From contig NC_017946.1 of NCBI RefSeq assembly GCF_000263735.1, positions 537,348 to 601,347 on the forward strand: a stretch of 64,000 nucleotides of DNA, in the 5' to 3' direction. Positions 28,080-37,213 of the stretch are shown here, piece after piece. Each line of letters begins with the position of its first letter. Position 1 is the stretch's first letter. This DNA is from Pyrococcus sp. ST04 (GTDB lineage: Archaea; Methanobacteriota_B; Thermococci; Thermococcales; Thermococcaceae). A program made the translations under genes and the position numbers. The notes below the pieces were generated by a model, which was given only the letters and a program-made list of their open reading frames with translations, was not told the DNA's origin and did not search any database.

Positions 28080-28521
28080 GTTCTTTTTCTATCATCAACT
28101 CTACTTCTTTTGTGAATTTTTCTAGTGGCATGGTGTCCAATCCAAATCTCCTTATTGGCTCGTACCTCTTGGGTTCGTCCGTTATGAGTAGACTTCCAGT
28201 ATAAATCGCCGTTGCTGCTGTCAAGACATCTTCCATGTCGAGCATTATTCCCTTTCTCAGTAAGTTGGCCTCAATTTGTGATGCTTTAATTATTATCTCC
28301 TCGTTCAGGGGGATTACTGTGTAAATATCTTTCAAAACTTCGAACTCAAGCTCAATATTCTTTTTTAGATATGCACGGGCGGTAAGGTACCTGTATAGTG
28401 TAATTATTGATAGGTTTACTGTGAACTTCGCTAGAGTTATCTCAAGTAGTCTCTTTCTACTTTTCGAATGCATTTTTAGCAAAGCCGAGCTGTCAAATGT
28501 TATGTCTGGGGGGAGTGGCAT
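28072..28521 (-). CDS. vapC: PIN-domain toxin VapC
   Basis: 149 residues. The PIN nuclease acidic residues can be placed as the D in [10 protein letters not shown] in the central helix region ([14 protein letters not shown]), D in [13 protein letters not shown] and D in [11 protein letters not shown] Mg-dependent ribonuclease, presumably neutralised by the small protein encoded just upstream. It begins four bases after the antitoxin gene. I recall that the P. horikoshii homolog has a crystal structure. Confidence 0.88.
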   Translation of the reverse strand: MPLPPDITFDSSALLKMHSKSRKRLLEITLAKFTVNLSIITLYRYLTARAYLKKNIELEFEVLKDIYTVIPLNEEIIIKASQIEANLLRKGIMLDMEDVLTAATAIYTGSLLITDEPKRYEPIRRFGLDTMPLEKFTKEVELMIEKELI

Positions 28522-28524
28522 TTT

Positions 28525-28734
28525 TCAACTCTCCTTCTTCTTTTTTATGATGTTAATGAGGGTTTCTGCTTCATCATCGTTCATAACAACCTTATCTACT
28601 TTCTTGTCAAGTTCAACTAAGTGCCAGGTTTCTATGAGCTTCTGAAGTACCTCATCGTAGGATCTTGCCTCCAGTTTGTCCTTTAGCATTTTAATTTTCT
28701 TCCACGTGCTTTCATCAACGGCAATGGTTTTCAT
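28525..28734 (-). CDS. vapB: VapB-type antitoxin
   Basis: 69 residues. The N-terminal ribbon-helix-helix type segment TIAVDESTWKKIKMLKDKL is followed by SYDEVLQKLIETW, the usual pattern of archaeal VapB antitoxins, then a charged tail rich in Asp/Glu/Lys for toxin binding. The start ATG overlaps the stop of the GH1 gene (GAATGA), so this toxin-antitoxin pair is translationally coupled to a sugar hydrolase. Confidence 0.85.
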   Translation of the reverse strand: MKTIAVDESTWKKIKMLKDKLEARSYDEVLQKLIETWHLVELDKKVDKVVMNDDEAETLINIIKKKKES

Positions 28735-30182
28735 TCTATCCCCTCCTCAACAACCTTTTTGTATGTTTCAACACTCTTCCTTCTCGGGATTCTTTCCTTG
28801 GTTATTAGGTCGACCTCATAAAGGCCGAACCTGATCTTAAACCCCATTGCCCACTCATAATTGTCAGTCAGAGCCCAGTGGAAGTACCCGCCGACCTTTA
28901 TTCCGTTCTCTATTAACCTCTTAACTTCTTTTACATGGTCAATTATGTATCTCGGCCTTAGAATATCCTTGGAGTCTGCTATCCCATTCTCCGTTATAAA
29001 GACGTTCTTGTTGTATTCATAAGCCTCAGCCGTTGAATCGTACAGCCCTTGAGGGAACACCTCCCATCCGAAGTCACTTGTTGGATTGTTATCTGGAGAA
29101 ACACTATTTGGATTTCCAGAGTAGCCGTATCCCTCGACTCCAACGAACGTGACTAGGGGTAATTCTTCATATTTTGGTTCAATGTACCTAACGACTTCTC
29201 TAGTGTAGTAGTTATTCCCGATCCAATCGTTCCTTTTTATATGTGGGACCTTAATATATTCACCCGATATGTCTATGTCAAGCCTTCCCCTGTTAACGGC
29301 CTCTAAGAATAGCCTGTTGTGGAACAAATCATAATTCTCAGCGGCCCTTACATGTCTTGGATCCCTTGGATTTAATGGATAGGTGGGGATTATATTTAGT
29401 ATTATGCCTACGGGCTTATCTGAGAACTTCTTTATTGAATCATATGCCCTAGCATGGGCTACAACTTGGTTTAGGATAACTTTCTTTGCAGCCTTTGGAT
29501 TTAAAATTCCTGGAGGCCATCCAACGTAAGGGGCTAGGTAACCTAATTCTGCGGTAACCATTGGTTCGTCAAACGTTGCCCAGAAGTCGACATATTTATC
29601 GAACTTCCAAGCAACGTAAGCAACGAATTTTGAGAATTCTATGATAGTTTTTTCGTCTACCCAGCCTTTTGCCTTTGCCTTATCTATATTTGCCCTAACT
29701 TCTATTGGGTCATGGATCCAGATGGGATTTGTTTGATGGTTCAACGTTACAAATGTTGTGAATCCAAGCTTTTTCAGGTTTCTAAGGACGTTTAAATAGT
29801 GTTCAACTTCTCTCTTGTTTGCGATTTCATCGAGTTGTTCTAGGTGTTCTTTCTTTATTTTAACCTTTTTGATAAATCCATATCCGTCTTGCTCAATACT
29901 AACTTCAACATTAAATGTTGGGCATGGGAATATTCTACTCCACTCGATTGTTAGTTGATAGGCGTTTAGGCCGAGATCTTTGGCAAGTCTGTGATCTATT
30001 TCATAGAGATCGTAGTTATTTATTCCTTCTTCGGGAAGATCGCCACTCACTAACTCGTTCTTTATGTTATAGGGATCACGAACCCATATCCACCAATCGC
30101 TTCTAGGGTCAATATTCCTCCTATATGGATCCCCCATTTCAAACTGAAACGCGGACTGAACGACTCCCCAGTAGAATTCCAT
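28731..30182 (-). CDS. GH1 beta-glycosidase with DEP instead of NEP
   Basis: 483 residues from the ATG at 30182, which follows GGGGAGGAAT and gives the usual GH1 beginning MEFYWGVVQSAFQFEMG; an ATG 33 bases upstream lacks such a site. TIM-barrel glycosidase. The acid/base glutamate is E206 in TFDEPMV and the nucleophile E398 in FITENG. The family's Asn before the acid/base Glu, which binds the sugar 2-hydroxyl, is Asp205 here. From memory the P. horikoshii gene at this place was studied as a beta-mannosidase. Divergent from the transporter operon; co-transcribed with vapBC. Substrate could include 2-amino sugars (inference). Confidence 0.9.
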   Translation of the reverse strand: MEFYWGVVQSAFQFEMGDPYRRNIDPRSDWWIWVRDPYNIKNELVSGDLPEEGINNYDLYEIDHRLAKDLGLNAYQLTIEWSRIFPCPTFNVEVSIEQDGYGFIKKVKIKKEHLEQLDEIANKREVEHYLNVLRNLKKLGFTTFVTLNHQTNPIWIHDPIEVRANIDKAKAKGWVDEKTIIEFSKFVAYVAWKFDKYVDFWATFDEPMVTAELGYLAPYVGWPPGILNPKAAKKVILNQVVAHARAYDSIKKFSDKPVGIILNIIPTYPLNPRDPRHVRAAENYDLFHNRLFLEAVNRGRLDIDISGEYIKVPHIKRNDWIGNNYYTREVVRYIEPKYEELPLVTFVGVEGYGYSGNPNSVSPDNNPTSDFGWEVFPQGLYDSTAEAYEYNKNVFITENGIADSKDILRPRYIIDHVKEVKRLIENGIKVGGYFHWALTDNYEWAMGFKIRFGLYEVDLITKERIPRRKSVETYKKVVEEGIE

Positions 30183-30403
30183 ATTCCTCCCCAATCCAAC
30201 TTTATAGAATACCATGTTTTTATAATTTTCTTAGATAACTCCAACATGTTGAAGTACCCCCTTCTCTATGCCGAGAATTCTTCAGAAAATTGGTGTTCAA
30301 TGTAAATAATCCTCCATTAATGTTTCAACAGTTCCACCAAAAATCTTATATACATCACCGCTTCTTTACAAATTTGAAAGAAATTATAATGAGGTGGTCT
30401 CCT
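30183..30403. promoter_or_regulatory. Divergent promoter region, GH1 gene / sugar transporter operon
   Basis: For the transporter the TATA box is TTATATA at 30346-30352, about 52 bases before the ATG. For the GH1 gene an AT-rich box (minus-strand AAATTATAAAAAC, about 30215-30227) lies close to the start. A perfect palindrome CAACATGTTG is at 30242-30251, and its half TGTTGAA recurs inverted as TTCAACA at 30324-30330. These could bind a sugar-responsive repressor. Confidence 0.5.
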
Positions 30404-32308
30404 ATGAAAAAGTACTTAGCCACAATATTGGTGGCTCTGTTCTTCCTTAGTACAGTAGGTGTTGTTGCTGCCCAGGAGGAGCTTCCAAGAGAACAAACCT
30501 TGTATACAGCAAACTCAGCACCACCAACAAACGCTAATCCTCTCGCTGGAAGCAACATAATACCAATAGCCGGTCTCGTTTTTGAGCCACTGTTCATGCT
30601 CAACTTCATGAAGACCGAGCTTGTTCCATGGCTTGCAGACTATGGAAAGTGGGTTAAGCCAAATGTGTTCGAGGTTAAACTCAGGGAAGGAACAACCTGG
30701 CAGGATGGAAAGCCACTTACAGCTGAGGATGTAAAGTTCTCATTCGAATACTACCAGAAGGTTGGTCTCAAGGACTGGTCAAAGTATGGCCTCAAGGAGA
30801 TAAAGGTTGTTGACGACAGGACGGTTCAGTTCATTTTTGAGGGCACTCCAAACGTTTGGGCCTGGAGAAATGAGCTTTACAGTGTCCTAATTCTACCAGA
30901 ACACATCTTCAAGAACATCGACCCACAGAAAGTTAGGACAATGACATTCCTTGGTGATCAGCAGAAGTACCTCGTCGGTTCAGGACCATACAAGCTCTAC
31001 AAGGTTGTGCAGCAACAGAAGGCGATCTTCGTAAGGAACGATAACTGGTGGGGTGCAAAGTACTTCGGCCTCCCAGCTCCCAAGTACATCGTCCAGCTCT
31101 ATGTCGGTTCAAACGACCAGGCAGCAAACATGTTCCTCAAGGGAGACCTTGACGTCGGTACCTACTATGTTGACATAGTCGAGCTTAAGAAGAAGAACCC
31201 ACACATTGTCAGCTGGCTTGACAGGCCACCATACTTCCCACCAGTTGTTCCAGTTATAATGTACTTCAACACCAAGCACAAGCCACTTGACAACCCACTC
31301 GTAAGGAAGGCAATTGCCGAGGCCATCTGTCCAGCCCAGATCGTCAAGCAAGGACCAATAAGCGACCTCCCAGACCAGACCCCACTTGGAAACGTCATGA
31401 AGCCATGGAAGGAGAAGATCGGAGTTAGCCAACTAATTAATGAGTACGGCTGGAAGTACTGTGACCCACAGGATGCTGCAAAGCTCCTTGATGAGGCCGG
31501 AATTAAGGATACCGATGGAGATGGCTGGAGAGAGTACAACGGTAAGGATCTCGTTCTAACCTTCGCTGCCTGTGGTCCATGTAGCGACTGGATGCAGGCA
31601 GTTGAAATTGTCGTTAACCAGCTCAAAGCTATAGGAATCAAGGTTGATGTCAAGAAGTACGATTGGGGTACAATGGTCAGCAAGCAGCAGGCTGGAGAGT
31701 TTGACCTCACAATGCACTGGGCCGGAACCTTCAAGCCTGATCCATACAGCGTCTACTATGACCTAATGTACTACAAGAGTGATGAAGAGAAGGGAGGAGC
31801 CAACTTCGGAAACTACTACAACCCAGAGGCCAACAAGCTCTTAGACGAGCTTGCAAAAACACCTGATGAGGCCAAGCAGGTTGAACTCCTCAGAGAGCTA
31901 ACCAAGATCTGGCTCAAGGACGTTCCTGCAGTTCCACTCTACATGGGTACGCTGTTCTATGAGGCAAACACCCAGTACTGGGCCAACTGGCCAAACGAGG
32001 AGAACCCATACGGTGTCCCAATCTTCTGGCCAGGATTCGGTACATGGGGTACAGCACTAGCATTCCTCGGTGTTAGGCCAGCCAAGGCCGTTGGTCCAGA
32101 GACGGTGACCCAGACAGTAGAGAAGACCCAGACCGTCGAAAAGACTCAGACAGTCGAGAAGACGCAAACAGTAGAGAAGACCCAGACTGTTGAGAAGACT
32201 GTGACTGTTACGCAGACTCAGACTGCTACTGGTGGAGGCATTTGTGGTCCAGCGGCAATAATTGCCCTAGCAGCAGTCCCACTCCTCCTAAGAAGGAGGA
32301 GGCGCTGA
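30404..32308 (+). CDS. Sugar ABC transporter substrate-binding protein, CGP-CTERM anchored
   Basis: 634 residues from ATG 30404 (GAGGTGGT at 30391-30398). Signal peptide KKYLATILVALFFLSTVG, then a large solute-binding domain of the dipeptide/oligopeptide (SBP_bac_5) type with QDGKPLTAEDVKFSFEYY. A TVEKTQ-repeat linker and the C-terminus ICGPAAIIALAAVPLLL plus five Arg follow: the CGP-CTERM signal of Thermococcales, where Cys is probably lipid-modified. It lies outside the membrane. In this family such transporters often carry oligosaccharides; the locus points to chitobiose-type sugars. Confidence 0.92.
   Translation: MKKYLATILVALFFLSTVGVVAAQEELPREQTLYTANSAPPTNANPLAGSNIIPIAGLVFEPLFMLNFMKTELVPWLADYGKWVKPNVFEVKLREGTTWQDGKPLTAEDVKFSFEYYQKVGLKDWSKYGLKEIKVVDDRTVQFIFEGTPNVWAWRNELYSVLILPEHIFKNIDPQKVRTMTFLGDQQKYLVGSGPYKLYKVVQQQKAIFVRNDNWWGAKYFGLPAPKYIVQLYVGSNDQAANMFLKGDLDVGTYYVDIVELKKKNPHIVSWLDRPPYFPPVVPVIMYFNTKHKPLDNPLVRKAIAEAICPAQIVKQGPISDLPDQTPLGNVMKPWKEKIGVSQLINEYGWKYCDPQDAAKLLDEAGIKDTDGDGWREYNGKDLVLTFAACGPCSDWMQAVEIVVNQLKAIGIKVDVKKYDWGTMVSKQQAGEFDLTMHWAGTFKPDPYSVYYDLMYYKSDEEKGGANFGNYYNPEANKLLDELAKTPDEAKQVELLRELTKIWLKDVPAVPLYMGTLFYEANTQYWANWPNEENPYGVPIFWPGFGTWGTALAFLGVRPAKAVGPETVTQTVEKTQTVEKTQTVEKTQTVEKTQTVEKTVTVTQTQTATGGGICGPAAIIALAAVPLLLRRRRR
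32114..32200 (+). repeat. 18-base tandem repeat encoding TVEKTQ linker
   Basis: Nearly five copies of an 18-base unit encoding Thr-Val-Glu-Lys-Thr-Gln. Synonymous differences between copies show they are not a recent expansion. It forms an extended charged, Thr-rich stalk between the binding domain and the membrane anchor, possibly glycosylated. Confidence 0.85.
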
Positions 32309-32330
32309 CCTCTCTATCCTATATTTTTTT
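32282..32330 (+). terminator. Hairpin plus T-run after the binding-protein gene (attenuator)
   Basis: CTCCTCCT and AGGAGGAG pair around AAGA (32282-32301), overlapping the Arg codons at the gene's end, and a run of seven T follows at 32324-32330. In archaea the T-run alone can terminate. Partial read-through would give more binding protein than permease and ATPase. Confidence 0.5.
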
Positions 32331-32370
32331 GCTCAAAGATCTGGGGAGGTAAAATTTAGGAGGGAGAAGA

Positions 32371-33363
32371 ATGGGATTCAAAGACTATCTTAAGAGGAAA
32401 ATTGTGATTTATCTTCTGACATTTCTGTTTGCCGTTACCCTAAATTGGCTGTTACCAAGGTTAATGCCGGGTAATCCTATTGAAATTATGATAAATTCGG
32501 CATTAGGATTATCCCCTCAAGAGAGACAGACTCTGTTACAATTTTATGAGAACCTTTATGGGTTAAATAAGCCACTTTACGTTCAGTTCATAAGCTTTTG
32601 GAAGTCCCTATTAACCGGAAACCTCGGATATAGTATCCTTTATAGAGCCCCCGTATCTGAGCTTATTAAGCATGCATTACCATATGACATAGCTATATTA
32701 TTTCCTGCAATAGTCCTCAGTTGGATAGTGGGTAATTGGCTTGGGGCACTGGCAGGAAAGAACAAGAAATATGACAAATATGTGATGCCCTTGTTCTACT
32801 TCCTAGCAAGCATTCCCTACTTTTGGTTTGCCATGTTGCTCGTTTATGTAGTGGGTGTTAAGCTAGAGTGGCTTCCCTATCAAGGTGCTTACAGCCCTGA
32901 CCTTGTGCCATCATTGAGCATAGGGTTTATAGTAGACTTCCTAAAGCATTGGATACTTCCCTTCCTAAGCCTGTTCATAGTAATGATTGGAAGCTGGGCT
33001 ATCGGAATGAGGAATATGATAATCTACGAACTCGAGGCTGACTATGTGAGATACTTAGAAGCTCTAGGTGCTAGTGAAAAACTCATGACAAAGCACGCTT
33101 ACAGGAATGCCATACTCCCACAGGTTACAGGATTGGCTTTACAGTTGGGTCTGATGGTTGCTGGGGCGATTGCGACTGAGATAGTGTTCAATTATCCTGG
33201 AGTCGGTGTTCTCCTAATGCGTGCGGCCCTTAGTCAGGACTACTTCCTTCTCCAGGGAGGATTCCTAATGATAGTCATAGCAGTCCTCGTTGCAAACTTC
33301 GTGATAGACATAGTCTACGCACTAATCGATCCACGTGTTAGAGTTAGCTACACGGAGGGATGA
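32371..33363 (+). CDS. ABC transporter permease, OppB type
   Basis: 330 residues with six membrane helices. The N-terminus has the OppB-type LNWLLPRLMPGNPIEIMI, and the cytoplasmic EAA loop is YLEALGASEKLMTKHAYRNA. Forms a heterodimeric channel with the next gene's product in the cytoplasmic membrane. AGGAGGGAGAAG precedes the ATG. Overlaps the next gene by four bases. Confidence 0.93.
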   Translation: MGFKDYLKRKIVIYLLTFLFAVTLNWLLPRLMPGNPIEIMINSALGLSPQERQTLLQFYENLYGLNKPLYVQFISFWKSLLTGNLGYSILYRAPVSELIKHALPYDIAILFPAIVLSWIVGNWLGALAGKNKKYDKYVMPLFYFLASIPYFWFAMLLVYVVGVKLEWLPYQGAYSPDLVPSLSIGFIVDFLKHWILPFLSLFIVMIGSWAIGMRNMIIYELEADYVRYLEALGASEKLMTKHAYRNAILPQVTGLALQLGLMVAGAIATEIVFNYPGVGVLLMRAALSQDYFLLQGGFLMIVIAVLVANFVIDIVYALIDPRVRVSYTEG

Positions 33364-34280
33364 AAATGGAGCTTGTAAAGCTTGCATTCAAGAACAACAA
33401 GTTCAAATTTGGATTTGGTATGCTCGTATTTTTCATACTCTTTGGTTTAATAGGACCGCTCTTTACTCCCTTTGCCAGCGATGGATTGTATTATGAACAG
33501 GTGGGTAAAATCAAGCTGGCCTCATATTCAACAAAGACTCTTCCCCCAATGACCAGGGAGAACATAACGACATATACGGGAAAAACCGTTGAGGTTCTTC
33601 ACATACTCGGGACTGACAAGGAGGGTAGGGACGTCTATACTGAAATCGTGTATGGCCTTAGAACATCACTCTGGATAGCCTTCTTGGCGGCAATAATAGG
33701 AACAACACTAGGAATTACGATAGGTTTCATCTCCGGTTACAAGGGAGGAATCGTCGATGAGTTGCTGATGATGTTTGTGAACATAATGCTCGTTATACCT
33801 TCAATAGTTCTGCTTATCTTGGTGGCTGCCTACCTTGAAGCAAGGAGCCCAGCGGTGCAGGCCCTCATCATAGGATTAACTAATTGGCCCTGGGTTGCTA
33901 GGTCGGTTAGAGCTCAGACCCTCTCACTAAAGAATAGAGAGTTCGTTAACCTCGCCAGAATAGTTGGGCTCAGCGATCTCAGAATTATATTTGAGGAAAT
34001 AATGCCCAACATGGTGTCATATATATTCATGGTTGGAATCCTTCAAATCAGCGGTGCTATTCTCGCGTCAGCAACATTAGACTTCATAGGGCTGGGACCA
34101 ACGACGATGATATCACTAGGAACGATACTTCAGAAAGCTATAATGCACAATGCGCTTCAGTTCGGCTGGTGGTGGTGGTTTATCCCACCAGGGCTGATAA
34201 TCACCCTGATAATTACGGCATTGTTCTTCATAAACCTGGGTATGGAAGAAGTTTTCAACCCGAGACTTAGGAGGGAGTGA
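33360..34280 (+). CDS. ABC transporter permease, OppC type
   Basis: 306 residues. An N-terminal helix, a short outside region, then a five-helix permease core with the EAA motif FVNLARIVGLSDLRIIFEEI. LGTDKEGRDV is the typical OppC pre-core motif. Pairs with the OppB-type permease. ATG lies within the previous stop; an alternative ATG six bases further on is possible. Confidence 0.93.
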   Translation: MKMELVKLAFKNNKFKFGFGMLVFFILFGLIGPLFTPFASDGLYYEQVGKIKLASYSTKTLPPMTRENITTYTGKTVEVLHILGTDKEGRDVYTEIVYGLRTSLWIAFLAAIIGTTLGITIGFISGYKGGIVDELLMMFVNIMLVIPSIVLLILVAAYLEARSPAVQALIIGLTNWPWVARSVRAQTLSLKNREFVNLARIVGLSDLRIIFEEIMPNMVSYIFMVGILQISGAILASATLDFIGLGPTTMISLGTILQKAIMHNALQFGWWWWFIPPGLIITLIITALFFINLGMEEVFNPRLRRE

Positions 34281-34281
34281 T

Positions 34282-35247
34282 ATGGTTATGCTTAAAGTTG
34301 AGGGTCTCAAAATTTATTACGCTACTCCCGTGGGTTATGTGAAGGCTGTTGACGATGTAAGCTTTGAAGTAAAAGAGGGGGAAGTCTTTGGAATTGCTGG
34401 AGAGAGTGGGTGTGGTAAGTCAACCCTCGTCCACTCCCTAATCCTCAGAAAACCCCCAATGAAGCACATGGGTGGCAAGGCACTCTTCAAAGGGAGGGAT
34501 TTGATGAAACTCAGTAGGGAAGAGGCTAGGAAAATCCAATACACCCAACTCTCAATAATCCCCCAATACGCAATGAACGCACTAAACCCAACAAAGAAGA
34601 TTAAGGACATAGTCTGGGACTTGGCAAGAGAACACGGTTACGAGGATAGGGAAGAAGTCGAAAAACTCCTAAGAGAGAGGCTCGCAATGGTCAAGCTGAG
34701 TCCAAAAGTTGCTGACATGTATCCTGTGGAATTAAGTGGTGGCATGAGGCAGAGGGCCACAATGGTAGTCTCAACTCTCCTCAACCCAGACCTCCTCATT
34801 GCTGATGAAATCACCTCAGCCCTCGACGTGACTACCCAGAGGGTTGTTATTGAACTACTCCACCACTTCATGGAAGAGGGTATCGTCAAGTCGATAATCT
34901 TCGTGACTCATGACTTGGCATTGCTTAAGCAGATTGCTGACACGGTAATGGTCATGTATGCGGGGAAGGTTGTGGAAATTGGCCCAATGGAGGATGTCAT
35001 TAACGACCCAGCCCACCCGTACACGCAAATGCTCTTGAACTCCCTCCCGAGAATGGGCGTGCATTATAAGAGGCAGAAGCTTCACGGGATTTCTGGTTAT
35101 CCAATCAGCCTCCTCAATCCGCCCAAGGGTTGTCGCTTCTACACTCGTTGTCCTTATGCAATGGATATCTGCCCAGAAGTTGAGCCTAGGATGGTTGAGG
35201 TTAATAGGAATCACTTCGCGGCTTGTCATATGCTTGGGGGTGAGTGA
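34282..35247 (+). CDS. ABC transporter ATPase, OppD type
   Basis: 321 residues. Walker A GESGCGKST, Q-loop in SIIPQYAMNALNP, ABC signature LSGGMRQRA, Walker B LLIADEITSALD and H-loop VTHDLA. The C-terminal extension has the Cys-rich oligopeptide-family motif GCRFYTRCPYAMDICP, which in related archaeal ATPases may hold an Fe-S cluster. Works with the following ATPase as a heterodimer. The stop overlaps the next start region. Confidence 0.94.
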   Translation: MVMLKVEGLKIYYATPVGYVKAVDDVSFEVKEGEVFGIAGESGCGKSTLVHSLILRKPPMKHMGGKALFKGRDLMKLSREEARKIQYTQLSIIPQYAMNALNPTKKIKDIVWDLAREHGYEDREEVEKLLRERLAMVKLSPKVADMYPVELSGGMRQRATMVVSTLLNPDLLIADEITSALDVTTQRVVIELLHHFMEEGIVKSIIFVTHDLALLKQIADTVMVMYAGKVVEIGPMEDVINDPAHPYTQMLLNSLPRMGVHYKRQKLHGISGYPISLLNPPKGCRFYTRCPYAMDICPEVEPRMVEVNRNHFAACHMLGGE

Positions 35248-35249
35248 TG

Positions 35250-36221
35250 ATGCCTGGAGGGGAGTTGCTTAAGGTTGAGCATCTTACGAAGGTATTCACC
35301 TCGGGATTGATTGGGGGGTTTGAAATTAGGGCTGTTGATGATGTTAGCTTCACAGTGAATGAGGGTGAGATTGTCTCGTTGGTTGGGGAGAGTGGTAGTG
35401 GTAAGACTACTGTTGGGAAGTTGATTCTTAGGCTTTTGACGCCGACTTCGGGGAGGATTCTCTTCAAGGGAGAAGACATCATGGAATTCAAGAAGGATAG
35501 GTTGAAGAATTATTATTATAGGCAGGTTCAGGCAGTGTTCCAGGATCCTTTTGCTTCTTTCAATCCGCTTCACAAGATTGATAGGGCTTTTGATCTGGTC
35601 TTCAGGACGTTCCTTAAGGATGTTTCGGAAGAGGAGAGGGGGGAGCTAGTGGAGAAAGCCTTGGAGAGTGTTGGTTTGAATCCTAGGGAGGTTCTTGGGA
35701 AGTTTCCTCATCAGTTGTCTGGGGGGCAGTTGCAGAGGGTTTTGATTGCTAGGGCTCTCTTAGTTAAGCCCTCCTTGTTGATTGCTGATGAGGCTGTGTC
35801 AATGCTTGATGCATCGACTAGGATTGATATTCTTAACCTTCTGGGAGAGTTTAGGGACAAGTATGGGACTTCAGTTATTTTCGTGACTCATGATTTGGCC
35901 CTCGGGTACTACATTAGTGATAAGACAATAATAATGTATAGGGGAACCATTGTTGAGTGGGGTGATACTGAAAAGGTGTTCCGTAATCCTCTCCATCCTT
36001 ATACTCAGATGTTGCTTGAGAGTGTCCCCGATCTCAATGTAAAATGGGAGTTTAAGGGCATTGAGCCTGAGAGGGAGGAGGGGAGGGTTTATGGGATTAC
36101 TGGATGTAGGTACGCGCCAAGATGTGAAAGAGCAATGGATAAGTGTTGGAAGGTTAGGCCACCATTGATTGAGGTTGAAAAAGATCACTGGGTAGCATGC
36201 TGGCTCTATTCCAAAGCTTAA
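35250..36221 (+). CDS. ABC transporter ATPase, OppF type
   Basis: 324 residues from the second of two adjacent ATGs (35247, 35250), chosen for its spacing from GGGGGTGA. Walker A GESGSGKTT, Q-loop VFQDPFASFNP, signature LSGGQLQRV, Walker B LLIADEAVSMLD and H-loop THDLALG; C-terminal Cys motif GCRYAPRCERAMDKC. The codon usage of this gene is richer in T-ending codons than the preceding ATPase gene. Second ATPase of the sugar importer. Confidence 0.93.
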   Translation: MPGGELLKVEHLTKVFTSGLIGGFEIRAVDDVSFTVNEGEIVSLVGESGSGKTTVGKLILRLLTPTSGRILFKGEDIMEFKKDRLKNYYYRQVQAVFQDPFASFNPLHKIDRAFDLVFRTFLKDVSEEERGELVEKALESVGLNPREVLGKFPHQLSGGQLQRVLIARALLVKPSLLIADEAVSMLDASTRIDILNLLGEFRDKYGTSVIFVTHDLALGYYISDKTIIMYRGTIVEWGDTEKVFRNPLHPYTQMLLESVPDLNVKWEFKGIEPEREEGRVYGITGCRYAPRCERAMDKCWKVRPPLIEVEKDHWVACWLYSKA

Positions 36222-36237
36222 ATAAGGGGGGTTTGAA

Positions 36238-37209
36238 ATGCACGCAACGTTAAATGAGATTAGGAGAACTCCCGAAGGAATATTAAAGGCTCAGGAAGCA
36301 TTTGAAAAAGTGAAAGATGTAAAGCTCCCAAGGAAGATCTTGTATACAGGTTGTGGATCTTCTCACTTCCTTTCTCAATTATTGGCAATGGCCACGAACA
36401 AACTGGGAGGAAGAGGGTTTGCCCTCCCCTGCTCTGAGCTGATGTATGCAAGGGACTATTATCCGATAGAGCAACCTGGACTTCTAGTTGCAATATCGAG
36501 ATCCGGAGAAACAACCGAGGTTCTCAAGGCAATGGATATGCTCGATGTTAGAAAGATGGGTATAACTGCATATGAAAGCAGCCTCTCCAAGAAAGCTGAC
36601 TATGCCTTGGTGGTTGAAACTCCTGAGGACAGCGTTGTAATGACTCATTCTTTCCAGGCGTTTTATTTTGCCTACATACAGCTCCTTCGAAAGTCCTATG
36701 ATCTTGAGACCTTTAATGCAGAGCATGTTTCAGAATTAACGAAGGATGTTCTTGGGAATGAAAGCTATATCAGAGACATCATCGAGGAGTTTGAATTTTC
36801 GAATGTAATATTCCTTGGCTCCGGAATTTTATATCCAGTAGCATTAGAAGCGATGCTGAAGATGAAAGAGATGGCCATTTTCTGGAGCGAGGCTTATCCG
36901 ATGTTCGAAGTTAGGCACGGATTCAAGTCAATAGCAGATTCAAACTCACTTGTTGTGATGTTTGTTCCCTCTCCATTTGACTGGCACGAAAAACTTGTTA
37001 AGGAATTTCAGGGCCAGGGTGCTAAGGTATTCGTGATTGGGAAGGAGGAGCTTGGGGCAGATTATTTCATAAAGTTGCTAGAAGTTGATGAACTGTTGCA
37101 ACCGGTGATAGTGCTCCCTCTAATTCAGCTCTTGGCATACTATAAGGCGGTAAAGAGGGGAATGAATCCAGACAATCCTAGATTCTTGGACAAAGTGGTT
37201 AGGTGGTGA
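36238..37209 (+). CDS. glmD: GlmD, glucosamine-6-phosphate deaminase of SIS type
   Basis: 323 residues, two SIS domains without the glutaminase domain of GlmS: first site [17 protein letters not shown] with [14 protein letters not shown], second [19 protein letters not shown]. In Thermococcales, GlmD converts glucosamine-6-phosphate (or the corresponding amino sugar phosphate) to fructose-6-phosphate and ammonia. Start ATG lies 17 bases after the transporter ATPase gene and follows GGGGGGTTTGAA. Placed directly before glmA, so the locus covers hydrolysis and deamination. Confidence 0.92.
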   Translation: MHATLNEIRRTPEGILKAQEAFEKVKDVKLPRKILYTGCGSSHFLSQLLAMATNKLGGRGFALPCSELMYARDYYPIEQPGLLVAISRSGETTEVLKAMDMLDVRKMGITAYESSLSKKADYALVVETPEDSVVMTHSFQAFYFAYIQLLRKSYDLETFNAEHVSELTKDVLGNESYIRDIIEEFEFSNVIFLGSGILYPVALEAMLKMKEMAIFWSEAYPMFEVRHGFKSIADSNSLVVMFVPSPFDWHEKLVKEFQGQGAKVFVIGKEELGADYFIKLLEVDELLQPVIVLPLIQLLAYYKAVKRGMNPDNPRFLDKVVRW

Positions 37210-37213
37210 GAAT

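Noticed and set aside
30242-30251. CAACATGTTG palindrome as a firm operator
   Set aside because: Only ten bases, and no second full copy; mentioned only as a possibility in the promoter entry.
31165-31734. 189-codon minus-strand frame opposite the binding-protein gene
   Set aside because: Antisense shadow; the plus-strand gene has signal peptide, domain and anchor.
32114-32200. Short tandem repeats considered as a CRISPR-like array
   Set aside because: Units are 18 bases with no spacers, in frame, and encode a TVEKTQ linker. No other array was seen in the window.
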